A stretch of 64,000 bases of DNA from Polytrichum commune. Its lineage: Eukaryota > Streptophyta > Polytrichopsida > Polytrichales > Polytrichaceae. The position numbers and the translations under genes are program-made. This document shows positions 36,198-46,202 of this stretch, in pieces. The notes under the pieces were generated by a model. It did no database searches, was not told the origin of the DNA, and was given only the letters and a program-made list of their open reading frames with translations. Position 1 is the stretch's first letter, and every line of letters starts with the position of its first letter. The stretch lies in contig OX485806.1 of NCBI GenBank assembly GCA_950295325.1, forward strand, positions 33,790,001 through 33,854,000. The letters are read 5' to 3'.

Positions 36198-39100
36198 CAA
36201 GTCTTTTTACCTTCGCGCAAGCAATTTGTAGTGGATTTTCAAGGGACATATGATCTCGATGCCCCCGGATTGGGTCTCATCCCACACCGCGCTCGTTTGG
36301 GTGGTTGGCTCCAACACTTCGACGATGATGCGCACGCGGTTCCCACACACCCGATGCACCGCGAGGGCTCTCACGACTTGCACCGCATCCTCCGCCTTTG
36401 GGTCCTATCATTTGTATCTACAAGAAAACACTCGTTTCAAAGAAGAAGAACTTCTTCAACTAGTGCTTATAGATGTTTTTTATAACCTCAACATGGTGCA
36501 ACCATGATCATAAGGTCCAACAATAAACTAAGGGGGTTGTTAAATAGACCACACACTAGTTGAAACGACCACAAACATGCGTCATGCGACAGTTCACACA
36601 GCCTGTCAAAAATTCGAACAAATATAATAGTTGTAAGCTAAAATGTAAAGAAAGAGGAAGCGAAGGTGATACCTGGCTCCTCTTCACGTGTATGGTGAGA
36701 GGTGGTCAAATTTTAATAGGTCATGTTATTGCACGACGCATCTCTGTGATTGCTTTAACAAACTACGTGATCAATTTAACAATCCCCTAAAATCAAAACT
36801 AAAATTGATTGGTTCGCACTTGTGTAGAGAGAGAAATAAAACCCTCTTTATCTTTGCATTGAAAAATGTGTTTATTTTTTTATTTTTTTTTATGTCATAT
36901 GCATGAGTGGTGTTGGGATTAGCACAAACATTGGTGTCTTTATTGGCAAGTAGGAAAATGGCCGATGCCTTAGACGCACAAATTCGTTCAAGGTCATCTT
37001 GGTACACGGGTGAGCCCTCGATGAACTCCACGAGCCCCTTGTACAAGGTCAGTAGTTTCTTCAGCTCAAATCTACAAAAATAAAAATAAAAATGTATAGG
37101 TCATTTGGTCAAGTTCCTCATAAAATTCTTGGTCAAAACTAGGTCTATATGTAGCATTCACTCGTGCAAACACTTGGAACTCGTGAATTGGAAATCTAGT
37201 GAACTTGAGCACAATTTGTTGGACTTTTGCCATTTATCTTGAATCGCAAGTGACCAACATTCATGTTGAGCCGATATTAGATACATATCTTTCAAGGATT
37301 AATACACGGAAAAGGAGGGGGGACTCCCAAGCTAAATTTTAAGAGGTCATGTGCAAGAATGGGGGTGTTTTCATTGGGGTTATAAGGTAATGAGCATATT
37401 CATGGGATATTACCAAAATAATATTATCAAATTGACAAACTGAAGTTTTGAGATCTTGGTTTTTTTTAATTATTTTAAAATTCTTATTTTGAGACCTTTT
37501 TTTTTATTGCATCACATTTTCTAGTGGAATGCAGGTTAACCCCCCTTGGTTTGATATCTTATCCTTGCAAACTCAACATTCAGCATATGAATTATTTGAC
37601 ATAAATTCAACCTTTTAGGTCTTGCAATTATAATATATAGGATCAAAAGAGTAAAATTGCATCCGTATGCTTGCCAAGAACGTAAGTATGTATGATTGTT
37701 GTGATCGTATATGATGGAATTGGTGTGAAATCAACATAAAATCAACTTTTGATATATGAATATAAAGGATTGTGATGTACACAAGTTTGATTGACATACG
37801 AGGGTTGAAACGGTGCCATAATGTTGACACGTAAGGGGTATGCAAAGCTATCTGCACATGTATATTCAAACATTCCAATGATACTCAAATTTATAACATA
37901 CTAACAACATGTATCACCGTGACAATATGAAGATAGTGTTGCCAATGCCTAGAGCCCCTTACAATACAAAACATATGAGAGCTGGGCAATTGTGTTGGGT
38001 CATTGGAAAGTCTGTAAATCTACCATAGTGGTAGATTTGCATGCTTCGTTCACTGACACAAGATGCTTAGGCCCATATGTTGGTAGTGTTACCACCACTG
38101 TTTTAGAAGCCTCCAACACATGATAATACTAACAAAACTCAACTTAAAATCACCTTCAAGTCCCATTATGGAATTGCACATATGACAACTATGTCATTGA
38201 CAATTATGACATTGTTGTTATTTATTTTAATAACATTATTTTGATGTGTCGATACATATACTATATGAAAGCAACAAACATCTAGTCTAAAGGCCTAGGA
38301 GGGTAAGTCCCTTATAGAGATATGAACCATGTGCAATAAAAGGGTATTTTCAAGGGGCTATAGAGTAATGTGCACATTTTATGAATATGACTATTATTCT
38401 TTACACACAATTGATATATAAGGAAAATTCTGGACCCTATATCAACATTAATGTTAGAAAACTTCCTCTTCTGAATTTCATTCCACCCTATTTTATTTAA
38501 TCTTATCTGTACATGTGTAATGTTTAATATCTTACAAAGAGTGACCTCCCTAGATCCAAAAGTCATCAAAAAGACCAGACTTGTATATCTTTTTTTTTAG
38601 CACAAATTGAAAATTCAATTGCAAGAGTGGAACCAAAAATTCAACCACCTCAGGAGAACCAACGCAAACCAAGGGGAACTCTGGACAAGTATACCTTCAC
38701 AATGTGTGGGACTATAAAACTCTGCAAGACATTGTTGAATAGCCTGATATGTGATACTTCCACTCAATATAATATATCTTGAGTCGATTATTTTCCTTGA
38801 TGAAAATGAGCCTCCGTAAGGTCTGCTTCATCTCAATCATAATTTCATCGTTTATAACCATGAACAACATCACAATGATCAAGTCAACATTATAAGGATC
38901 GAATCGACTTTCAAGTATAATTAGGTTTTTTGGGTTGGTTTGTTGGATAGTCGGATTAAATGATACTACAAGTTTTTTGTTTTTTGCATACTTGATTGTT
39001 TGTCTTCTTTTGATTTATAGGCGAAGAATTAGGTTATATGTATAGAAATTCAATATGAAGTATGGTTGACGTCATTGTTACAAACAAAAGCCCACGCACC

Positions 39101-42100
39101 GCAAGGTAGGCAATAAACCCCACCCTGCACCAAGGGGATTCTTGAGCAGGGTAGGGCTGAAGGCTTAAATTCATGTCGGATTGTCCGATGTTGGTTCTTC
39201 TTCTTCTTCTTACAAACAAGAATATCTATCATGGCAACTAAGTTTACAAGAAATCACATGTACAAACTCGGTCGCTTGCTTTTTGGGATGTCTCTTTGTC
39301 CACAAGAACAAACTATGCACGGATTTATTTTCCATACTTGACATTGTTACCATGGACGATATTTGGACATCTAGAAAGTCCGGTTTTAATTGGAATTTTG
39401 TTACAACTAATCTTTGGTCACTCGATCATGTCAAAGTCTAGTAACATGGTATTGTAGAGGGCTCTTTATTTGATCTCTATATGTGATGGAATGCAATTTC
39501 CGCGTGGGATACAAGTGGGTCTTAGTGAATCTGAGCATGACATGTGGCAAAAGAAAAACTATTGAGGGGAAAGTGTATTTTTGTGTTGGAATACAGAGCC
39601 CTCTACAATATATTGTCCAAGTTTACAGACATGAAAGTGATCAGTATAGGCTCTTCAACTAGGAATGAACATTTTGTCTGATCTATCCACCTACTAACCG
39701 CTAAATATAATTTCTTGTTTGGCGCCGTACTAGCCAAAAGAAATAGAGTGTGTAATACAACTGTCCTTCAATTCATCTAGAGTTTTGGTCAGGAGTCGAT
39801 TGTTTTGCGTACAAAAAATTGCATGTATGTTAAGTTACTGGTGCATGTTTGGAGTCGGTGTGGAGGTTTGAGCAAAGAACATTCTATATCGGTTCATTGG
39901 GAGCCAAACTCATTTTACCATGCGCTAAAATGAATTTGGCTCCCAATGAACCGATATAGAATGTTCTTTGTTCAAACCTCCACACCGACTCCAAACATGC
40001 ATATAAAACTTATCAAAGATGCAAAATTTTGCATGTAAAATAATGAACTCCCAACCAAAACTTCAATTGAATCAAAGGATAACTCTAATATCTGCAAGAA
40101 TGTGCATACAATTAGGATTCTAATAAACATGAACAAAAGATTTGTCCACTCACAAGAAGAGATACGGTTCACATGGAAAACTACACCAAATATTGTGTTT
40201 GGGATCATATTATATTATATGTCATTTTGGTAACTTCTCTAATCACACTTCTTACGAATAGGTATACACAAGTACTGGCATCCCAACTTACTTCAAGTTC
40301 ATCCAAATGCCAATTATGGAAACAAAGTTTGCTATGTCAACATGCTAACGTTTTTGTGATGAAGTATTATCATGGATGATTGAAATTCAAATGAAAATTC
40401 TCATCGTAAGTGACAATAATTGCAACATTGTAAATTCATGATGCCCAATTTTTCTCACAAGGAAAGCCAAATAATGTCAAGCTAACATTCGATGTTGGTG
40501 ACACTACACGCTCGGTTTACAATTAGCATTGAGCAAGACGAACATATGATTTGTGATGCTAAATACAATATTTAGTGTACTTTCCGGCAAACCTATGATA
40601 AGAGCTTGCAACTGGTATTACATATACACAATCTCCTTATGACCAAATTTCATGCAATAACAATAATAATAATAATATACAACGTCGGACAATCCGATGT
40701 GAATTTGAGCCTGTTGGCCCTACCATGCTCAAGGATCCCCCTTGGTGCAGGGTGGGGTTCACTACCTATCTTGTGGTGGGTGGGCTCTTCGTCTTTCCGT
40801 CAAGTAGAGAGAAGATTTCACAGCCAGCAATTGAACCGCCAACCCTTCTGTTTAGATTTGGGTACCTCTCCATTGTCATCTGGTAGTTTAGGGTCATCTT
40901 GGGCCTCCAAATTTCATGCATATGTTTAGATTTACTTAACACCCAGTCAAAATTAAAAATTTCACAAATTTAATTTACCTCCGAGAGGCAATATTGTTGA
41001 TGCGGCTCACTTGCACGGGAATGTAAATGAGTGCACCAATGATTATCACAATGCCCAAAATTTTCCCCCAATTCGTTTTTGGTGTAATGTCTCCATACCC
41101 TGTTGTGGTAACCTACCAAAACCTCATGGTGGGTGTTCGCATCCAACAATGAAAGTGTGGTTTCCAAGATATTGTACATAGAAAGTCGAAAGAAAGAAAG
41201 AAACTCCTTTGGTAACATTGGAGTTGTCAAGAGGGAAAACATGCATGAAACGCATAAGTATTTGCTTCCGAATCATAATGGAAGGAATTTTTGAAAAATT
41301 TGAAAAATTTGTAGCCATGTAGAAGTATTGCGAGAGAAATTGTTACATACAAGTGTACCTCTCATTCATCCAACAAAAACAACTTGAAATATTATGTATG
41401 TAGCTCATAAATTAATTTTCTTAGTTGAAATGACATGACAACAACTTTCAAAGACATTGAATAAGATAGTCTAATGAAGCACATTTTAGCTTAATTGATT
41501 TTGAACCTACAAGAGAGCATGTTCTTGATATGGATGGATGAAAAAGGTACATTCGTTGGCAAAAAATCCTTCTCACCCAAATATACTTAGTATAGGAATT
41601 GCAGTTCCTTACCATTGGTGTTTTTTTTGTATGTTTTGTTTTGTTTTTTTGTTTTTTTTTCTCCCACTGGATGGTTTTATGGTTTGCTAGAATAGTAAAC
41701 TTCCTATCCATATTTGTAGATTTCAAACCCGTCTAAGGAAAGAGAAATAGTGGTAAGGGACTACGAGTCCCATAGTGAATGAGTATGGAAAGTTTACCAA
41801 TATAAGGAAATGTTTTTCTACTTGTGAGAGACTTACAGTGACAACAATATAATAGATCGAGTCCAAAAAATTTATGCAACCACCGAGAGGACACTGTGCT
41901 TTGGCGTCACTTGAAGCACCTTCATATTCAACCCATTGCATGACACCCGCGCTTATAAAAACTGCAACCAACCATGAAGGAATTTAGGCTCAAAACATAA
42001 AACTAGTCAAGTGTTGGTTTAATCCACACCAACTTTAATGAGGAAGTTTAGCTTTGAAGCTTCTCTACGAACAACCGAATTCAACTTCATCAATCTCCAA

Positions 42101-45100
42101 ATGTTTGGTGCCATCAATCAATCAATCACTATAAGGATAGAGAAGTCCTAGGTAATCGTCCTACGTTATTGAAAACTTGTCCTACGTCATTGGAAAAATC
42201 AACAATTCTATCACACGGTGAGGAATGGTATTGTTTCTTTTGACCAACGTAAGCAGATTGTCTAGGACTCATATGCTGGTAGTAAGATGGATAGCAGAGC
42301 AATCTCGATTACAATGCTCGTAATCTTAGTATTAGGTACATTGGAAAACATAGATTTTACAAATCTTCACCAGCCCCTAATGTTGTGAGCGTCACTAGGA
42401 CAATCTTTTGTAGTAAAGTGCTTCCCACGAGCCCAAGATTTTCAAGCACCGACAAAATCCTGCAACTCATCACTCCCACATGAACAAGCACAACTTCCAA
42501 CTAGGCGTTTACGAGTTCAAATTTTTTAAGCACATTTTCAATGGCATTAACAACAATGTCCTAGGTTTAAACCCTAATCACAATCATATATAGATTTTTT
42601 AGGTTATAAGGTGGACGCATGGCATTACTAAGCATTATGGGAACATTCTCTTTCTATATTCAACAATGGACACATTTAATATCACCAATTGGGACATGTA
42701 GACTTGTAGGGAATGGCTGGGAGCCTCAAGATTCAAAGTTTGAATTTGGGGCGAGAGGATCTACACTAAATATCCTAGTTAGTGTTTGCGGTACTAATTC
42801 CCAAAACATGCACTATTTTGCCAATTCTCAAAATTAGCGAGGGCTGAAAGTTTTACAGAGTGATACTAAATTCATGAATACATGCTCACTCATCATACGT
42901 TTCAAGAAAAGTAGTGTGTGCTCTAAGGTGCTTGAAGAGCGATTAAAAAAATAAATCATATGCAAACACATGCTTGCCAATGAATAGTGTAAGGATGAGT
43001 AGTGAACAATGCTACTATGAATAGTATTTCACTAAATAGTGTCAACATGAACAATGCTTCCTAGATTTTTTGATGACACTAGTTTCATAGCGTAAAAGAA
43101 ATTCAGTATCACCTTCACTGATTTCCCACACGCACTATTAACCCTCCCCTACTAATCGGGATCATCAATGTAGCATGAATCCCATCATGTCCCCGGCTCC
43201 ACAACCCTTGCCTCACCCCCTTGCAAGGCTTGTTAAATAATGTTATGCATACATCATGGCTTCAAACCCCGCGGTGGGGGGGGGGGTTGGGGGTTAAAAG
43301 TTTCTAATTGGAAGCTCACATATATGAGCTTAATGCCAAGACCATTAGGAATATGAGAATTAAACTTGTTGTTTTTGGAGTAACAAGTAACAACTTGTAA
43401 GCTTACCGCACTATGCGAAGAAATTGGAGAAGGTGGAGTACATTTTCACCCGGTAACCCACTCCTACACAATAGCAAGGTCCCCGGTAAATCAATGCAAT
43501 CCACACTCATGTAGAATCACTTGGATCATTATATTTGGTAATCAAAGATTTTTTTCATGATTTTGAGATTATTTAAGGACGTGGTTTTCAAATAAAGAAC
43601 AAGAACAACACAAAAATATATTGAATATGACTTAATTTAGATGAAATAAAGCGATTTGCATGGGCGGCACTAACCAATTTGGCACACATACATGTCATCA
43701 CAATAAGAATTGAACCATATATTAAGCTATTTGCATTTATTTTGAGACTTTTCAAAGTCTTCATTCAACGAATATAATGATTGGATGAGTGTGACAATTA
43801 AATCAAAGTAGTCGAGTTTATAGTGCATGTGGTTTATGAGTTTGAACCTGAATACAAAAATGATGGGAATGGCGCTTAGCAAGTCAATCACACCCCAAGT
43901 TGAAAATATGTACAATAGCCGCACCGGCTCACTAACATTCAACAACAATAAACATTTGTTGGAACTTGAATAGGAACCAAACTTGCAACGCTACATTATA
44001 TACAAGAAAACATAGTTTAGATGAGTGCTCATGTTGGCACTATGGTGTGTGGCTTGAAGGGTTGTGAGATTTTCATATGATAAAAAATAAAATCAATGAA
44101 TCAATTTAATATTTCTTAAATTCGGTTCATCCATGATTAACATCACCAGTAGAAAACTATGTCAAAAAGAACTGCAACCGAAACGACTGAAATATTACAC
44201 GACAGTATATTGCACGCCCCGAAATTTTTAAGATTGCCGTCGCAAAACAAAAAAGGAAAATTAATAGTCGTTTAACGACTGCAAATCAAGTTGGTCAAAA
44301 AAACTACAACCAATTTCAGCTGTGGTTTTTTTGGACATAGTTTTCTACTAGTGCATTACCTAGCCTATGAAACATGTTTATTCTTTCTAAGTCCATGATA
44401 ATCTTCTTATCATGGACCAATTTTGCACATCTTCTTATCAGCAAAATTATCATGGACTTAGAAAGAAACTGAACCAATTTTGCGCATCTTGCACTTTTAT
44501 TTTAACATCCAAGTGCAACCAACTAAGATCACTCCCGGGGAAAGAACATAAGCTCTCCCCATTTAACGGTATCATGTTTGTAATCGACATGGAAAGTGTA
44601 CAAGATTTGCGATTGTCACATGTTTGCAATCGACATGGAAAATGTATAAGATTTGCAATTGTCACATGTTTGCAATCGACATGAAAAGTGTATAAGATTT
44701 GCGATTGTCACATGTTTGCAATCGACATGGAAAGTGTATAAGATTTGCGATTGTCAAATGTTTGCAATCGACATGGAAAGTGTACATGATTTGCGATTGT
44801 CACATGTTTGCAATCGACATGGAAAGTTTATAAGATTTGCGATTGTCACATGTTTGCAATCGACATGGAAAGTGTATAAGATTTGCGATTGTCACAAGTT
44901 TGCAATCGACATGGAAAGTGTACAAGATTTGCGATTGTCACATGTTTGCAATTGACATGGAAAGTGTATAAGATTTGCGATTGTCACCAGTATACTCGCA
45001 ATAAGTAGTCCGCCACGAAGACGCAACTTGCGATGTTTTGGGTTTGTGTCACCCATTGATACTCATCGTCTTGTCTATCTTTCAAATGGTACCTACACAA

Positions 45101-46163
45101 TATCCAAAGCTCAAATGCTCAACATCCTTGGAGCTTAAAAAAAAACATACCAAATTTGGATCTTCAATATGATTGAAATTTTTGAAAGTATGCGAGCATC
45201 ATTCGGGTCGCAAAGTGTTGCCATACTTCCTCTTAGCCTTACTAGAACTTAGCCAACTATGTTCCTCTTTTTTTAAGGAGGAGGTGACATGTCACGTGTG
45301 TTATTCACTCACGTGGAATACACATAGAGAATGCCGGATAACATCGCAAATGCAAATTCCATCTGTGTTTTTCAAACGAGAAGCGAACCATTAGAAAAGG
45401 AAAAGAATAGGTTGTTCATGCAATTGTGCATTCAATTGATTTGTGTGGCACTTTGGGAAACAACTATTCAATACCTCAAACATTTATCTATGGATATTGG
45501 AATGCGTCTAACTTGGTATTAAGTATGTGTAGACTTATGCATGAATTTTGGGAAGAATGGAAATGTGTATATGTGGTTTGATTGGCATGTTCTATGAGAG
45601 AAGTCAACCATGATTGATAATTGTGTTACTTGTTGCAATCATGGTGTTATTGGAGAAGAATACATATCTACAGTGGTAGTTCAACTACATTACTTCTCAG
45701 AGCATGTAAAATTAGGGTTTCTATCATATGCTTCTAGTTTTCTTTCCCAAAATATTTTGTTTTGTACATGTATTGGTGGCACATACAACATTGTCACATG
45801 CATTCGTTGGTTTCGGACAAATCATTTGTCCAAATACACTTAAACCTTAGTGTTCATGTAGGGAACTTGTGAAGTGTGTACCGAAGACCACATCAAGCCA
45901 ATCGATCCATGTCGGAGTGCCGCCCGAATTTGGACGCACAAGGGTAGCTCGCCAAAGAGAAATGAGTCATGATAGGTGTACAGTGCATGCTTATTGGCAT
46001 CAATATACTTCAATTGTTGCCGGCTATCATAGTCTATAATTTTTTGCACAACTTTGGTCATCCGCTTCCACATGTTATGGGCCCATTGCTGGTGTGGGTT
46101 GCATGCAACAAAAGGAACTTCTTCAATTCCAGGAGGTGGAAATTTGGGTGTGCTTGACGACAT
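22516..46163 (-). CDS. Slo/BK-type K+ channel, two RCK domains
   Basis: Predicted to form a tetrameric membrane K+ channel gated by voltage and a cytosolic ring. Exons on the minus strand: 46163-45882, 45362-45313, 45092-44988, 43931-43848, 43463-43407, 42094-42030, 41961-41837, 41112-40979, tentative 38907-38869, 37071-36930, 36404-36211, 31005-30837, 30222-30130, 28438-27955, 27171-26737, 24821-24548 and 22828-22516. All phases agree, giving about 1,014 codons. The start ATG is the first in frame after a stop. S1 is 'FAMLSGILYVYS', S3 'FSTWGVIDLLSAIPIIFVF', S4 'LQFLRIVRLMKL' (basic every third residue), pore helix 'FLDSIYYIVVT', filter TTGYGD near residues 258-263, then S6. RCK1 has 'FIEGSPVYQDDLERI' and 'FLLANK' + 'DPKAEDA'; RCK2 has 'RHILICSQGEW', 'FIKGSPIYELDL' and 'LALGLYRAQGTLGSPVPYV'. 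The TTGYGD filter separates it from CASTOR/POLLUX channels. The N-terminal RCK1 strand exon is the weak point. Confidence 0.8.
23539..23788. mobile_element. MITE family B, copy 2
   Basis: Near-identical to the complement of 5060-5312, including 'gacccaaacattagaccatg' and 'gtggtccatatattaatttg'. It lies in the last intron of the channel gene. The left terminus is slightly altered ('actaatattcg' instead of 'cactatattcg'), while the right terminus keeps CGAATATAGTG. Confidence 0.75.
23881..24224. mobile_element. 344-bp MITE with 26-bp perfect terminal inverted repeats
   Basis: The left end CTACACTAAATAGGTAGATT(AGTGTT) is the exact complement of the right end, 26 of 26 bases. 'agtgtta' and 'aacacta' recur inside as subterminal motifs. 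No coding capacity. A direct target duplication is not obvious. It sits 92 bp from MITE family B copy 2, within the last channel intron. Confidence 0.78.
24285..24543 (-). repeat. dispersed repeat family C, copy 3, abutting a splice donor
   Basis: Inverted copy of the family at 48655-48870 ('aaccggttggacttgcaaac', 'tatgcccaaaaatctccccg'). On the minus strand its 5' edge follows channel exon 16 immediately: the proposed donor GG|GTTAGT is at 24548/24547, and family similarity begins at 'GTGACCGGGGAG' a few bases on. Reading through would end the protein 12-15 residues later. Confidence 0.72.
25020..25218 (-). mobile_element. tRNA-derived SINE
   Basis: On the minus strand the head reads 'CCTTGGCTTGGTGGTTAGGG' (A-box-like, resembling the D-arm of a tRNA) and then 'GGTTGTGGGTTCTATTCCCG' (B-box and T-arm, matching GGTTCRANNC with one change). 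About 140 bp of tRNA-unrelated body follows. It is located in the channel intron between exons 15 and 16. No poly-A or other simple tail is obvious. Confidence 0.75.
25224..25636. mobile_element. 413-bp element with perfect 47-bp inverted ends
   Basis: Arms 25224-25270 and 25590-25636 are exact complements over 47 bases (starting ACGGGGAGGTCACTCCATTG). The centre is AT-rich and contains no gene. It directly adjoins the SINE at 25020-25218. The perfect arms suggest a young insertion or recent correction. No target duplication was recognised. Confidence 0.78.
27399..27433. repeat. (CT)n microsatellite
   Basis: An uninterrupted dinucleotide CT tract of about 35 bases in the intron between channel exons 14 and 15. 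Confidence 0.95.
29335..29660 (+). repeat. dispersed repeat family I, copy 1
   Basis: Matches the minus strand of 51900-52350 over ordered blocks 'gagtgtaagaaggggt', 'atttgaggcatta', 'tccattgttgtc', 'ggtaatagtccttaatg', 'aggctcttggag.gctcatg' and 'ttgtttgtttgatgcaat'. It lies in a channel intron, while the second copy lies in a COQ8 intron. The nature of the element is unknown. Confidence 0.7.
30796..30828. repeat. (TAG)n microsatellite
   Basis: Eleven TAG units. On the minus strand they begin eight bases into the intron after the donor of channel exon 12 (GAAGAG|GTGAAACCCTACTACTAC). Confidence 0.95.
31363..31384. repeat. (CT)n microsatellite
   Basis: A dinucleotide CT tract of about 22 bases in the long intron between channel exons 11 and 12. 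Confidence 0.9.
32157..33699. mobile_element. 1.54-kb DNA-transposon-like element with 27-bp inverted ends
   Basis: The left end TACTGTAGCTCTCTAGCAGC(TTGGGCA) and the right end are exact complements over 27 bases, 1.5 kb apart. 'aattaatt' blocks lie just inside both ends. The interior includes a 16-G run at 32594-32609 and no recognisable transposase, so it is non-autonomous or internally deleted. It lies in the intron between channel exons 11 and 12. No direct target duplication is evident. Confidence 0.68.
34397..34490 (-). repeat. SINE family A, 3' part
   Basis: 'gggcaatccgaagtggaattt', 'gccctaccttgctcatgagt' and 'ccccttggtgcag' match the 3' portion of the family copies at 39.1 and 40.7 kb. 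In SINE orientation (minus) it ends in a short TTTTCTTTTCTTTG tail. Confidence 0.6.
35658..35683. repeat. (AAT)n microsatellite
   Basis: An uninterrupted AAT trinucleotide tract of about 26 bases, in the long channel intron. Confidence 0.9.
35735..36040 (+). repeat. dispersed repeat family G, copy 2
   Basis: Matches 8540-8930 with divergence: 'gggacctatatgacca', 'ttcgataatgaatagg', 'ttcatatcctaggggaagtg'. Located in the intron between channel exons 11 and 12. Confidence 0.6.
39072..39207 (+). repeat. SINE family A, 3' part with (TTC)n tail
   Basis: 'aaccccaccctgcaccaagg', 'cagggtagggct' and 'tcggattgtccgatgttgg' match the complement of 40683-40770. The copy ends in 'ttcttcttcttctt', a short tandem tail as seen on many plant SINEs. 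Confidence 0.62.
39775..40095. mobile_element. fold-back element family H, copy 2 (near-perfect hairpin)
   Basis: The left arm starts at about 39842 and pairs with a right arm that ends at about 40003. Core pairing runs from 'tgtttggagtcggtgtggag' through 'aagaacattctatatcggtt' to 'caaactcatttta' with only a handful of mismatches around an 8-base centre. Outer parts match family copies at 18.0, 50.6, 51.0 and 53.3 kb. It lies in the channel intron between exon 8 and exon 9 (or 10). Confidence 0.82.
40360..40590 (-). repeat. repeat family J, copy 1
   Basis: Its complement matches 55000-55245: 'cttgctcaat.ctaat.gtaaaccg', 'gtgtcacc', 'tgtcacttac', 'atttcaatcatcca'. The outer edge 'atatttagtgtact' is the inverted terminus also found at 55390. 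Probably an internally shortened MITE. Confidence 0.65.
40665..40915 (-). repeat. SINE family A, most complete copy
   Basis: In minus orientation it reads a head 'CCAAGATGACCCTAAACTAC', a B-box 'GTTGGCGGTTCAATTGCTGG', 'TTCTCTCTACTTGACGGAAA', 'CCCACCCTGCACCAAGG', 'GGATTGTCCGACGTTG' and then a (TAT)n tail at 40661-40678. It links the 5'-only copy at 1.7 kb with the 3'-only copies at 34.4 and 39.1 kb. Confidence 0.68.
44144..44353. mobile_element. 210-bp non-autonomous CACTA element, TSD CAT
   Basis: The ends are CACCAGTAGAAAACTATGTC at the left and GACATAGTTTTCTACTAGTG at the right, inverted with one difference, beginning with the CACTA-superfamily signature. A 3-bp direct duplication CAT flanks both sides (44141-44143 and 44354-44356), as expected for CACTA transposition. 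No coding capacity. Inserted in the intron between channel exons 3 and 4. Confidence 0.85.
44576..44986. repeat. 46-bp minisatellite, about nine copies
   Basis: Units start at 44576, 44622, 44668 and every 46 bases to 44944, each reading 'gtttgcaatcgacatggaaa' then 'gtgtataagatttgcgattg' then 'tcacat' with one to three changes per copy. The array ends exactly at the exon 3 boundary of the channel gene: on the minus strand the donor GTGACAATCG is the first part of the first unit. The open frame through the array is a repeat artefact. Confidence 0.95.
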
Positions 46164-46202
46164 CCTTAAGTATTTGCCAATCAGCCTTTGATCTGAGTCC
46201 AC

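Noticed and set aside
44653..44955. 100-codon open frame of repeated 'FAIVTCLQSTWKVYKICDC'-like units
   Set aside because: It is the translation of the 46-bp intronic minisatellite, not a repeat protein.
44576..44986. CRISPR-like array of short repeats
   Set aside because: The units are contiguous without spacers, lie in a eukaryotic intron and have no associated genes; it is a minisatellite.
22516..46163. Assignment of the channel to the CASTOR/POLLUX (DMI1) family
   Set aside because: Those plant RCK channels lack a TxGYGD filter and voltage-sensor-like S4; here TTGYGD, a basic S4 and a double RCK are all present.
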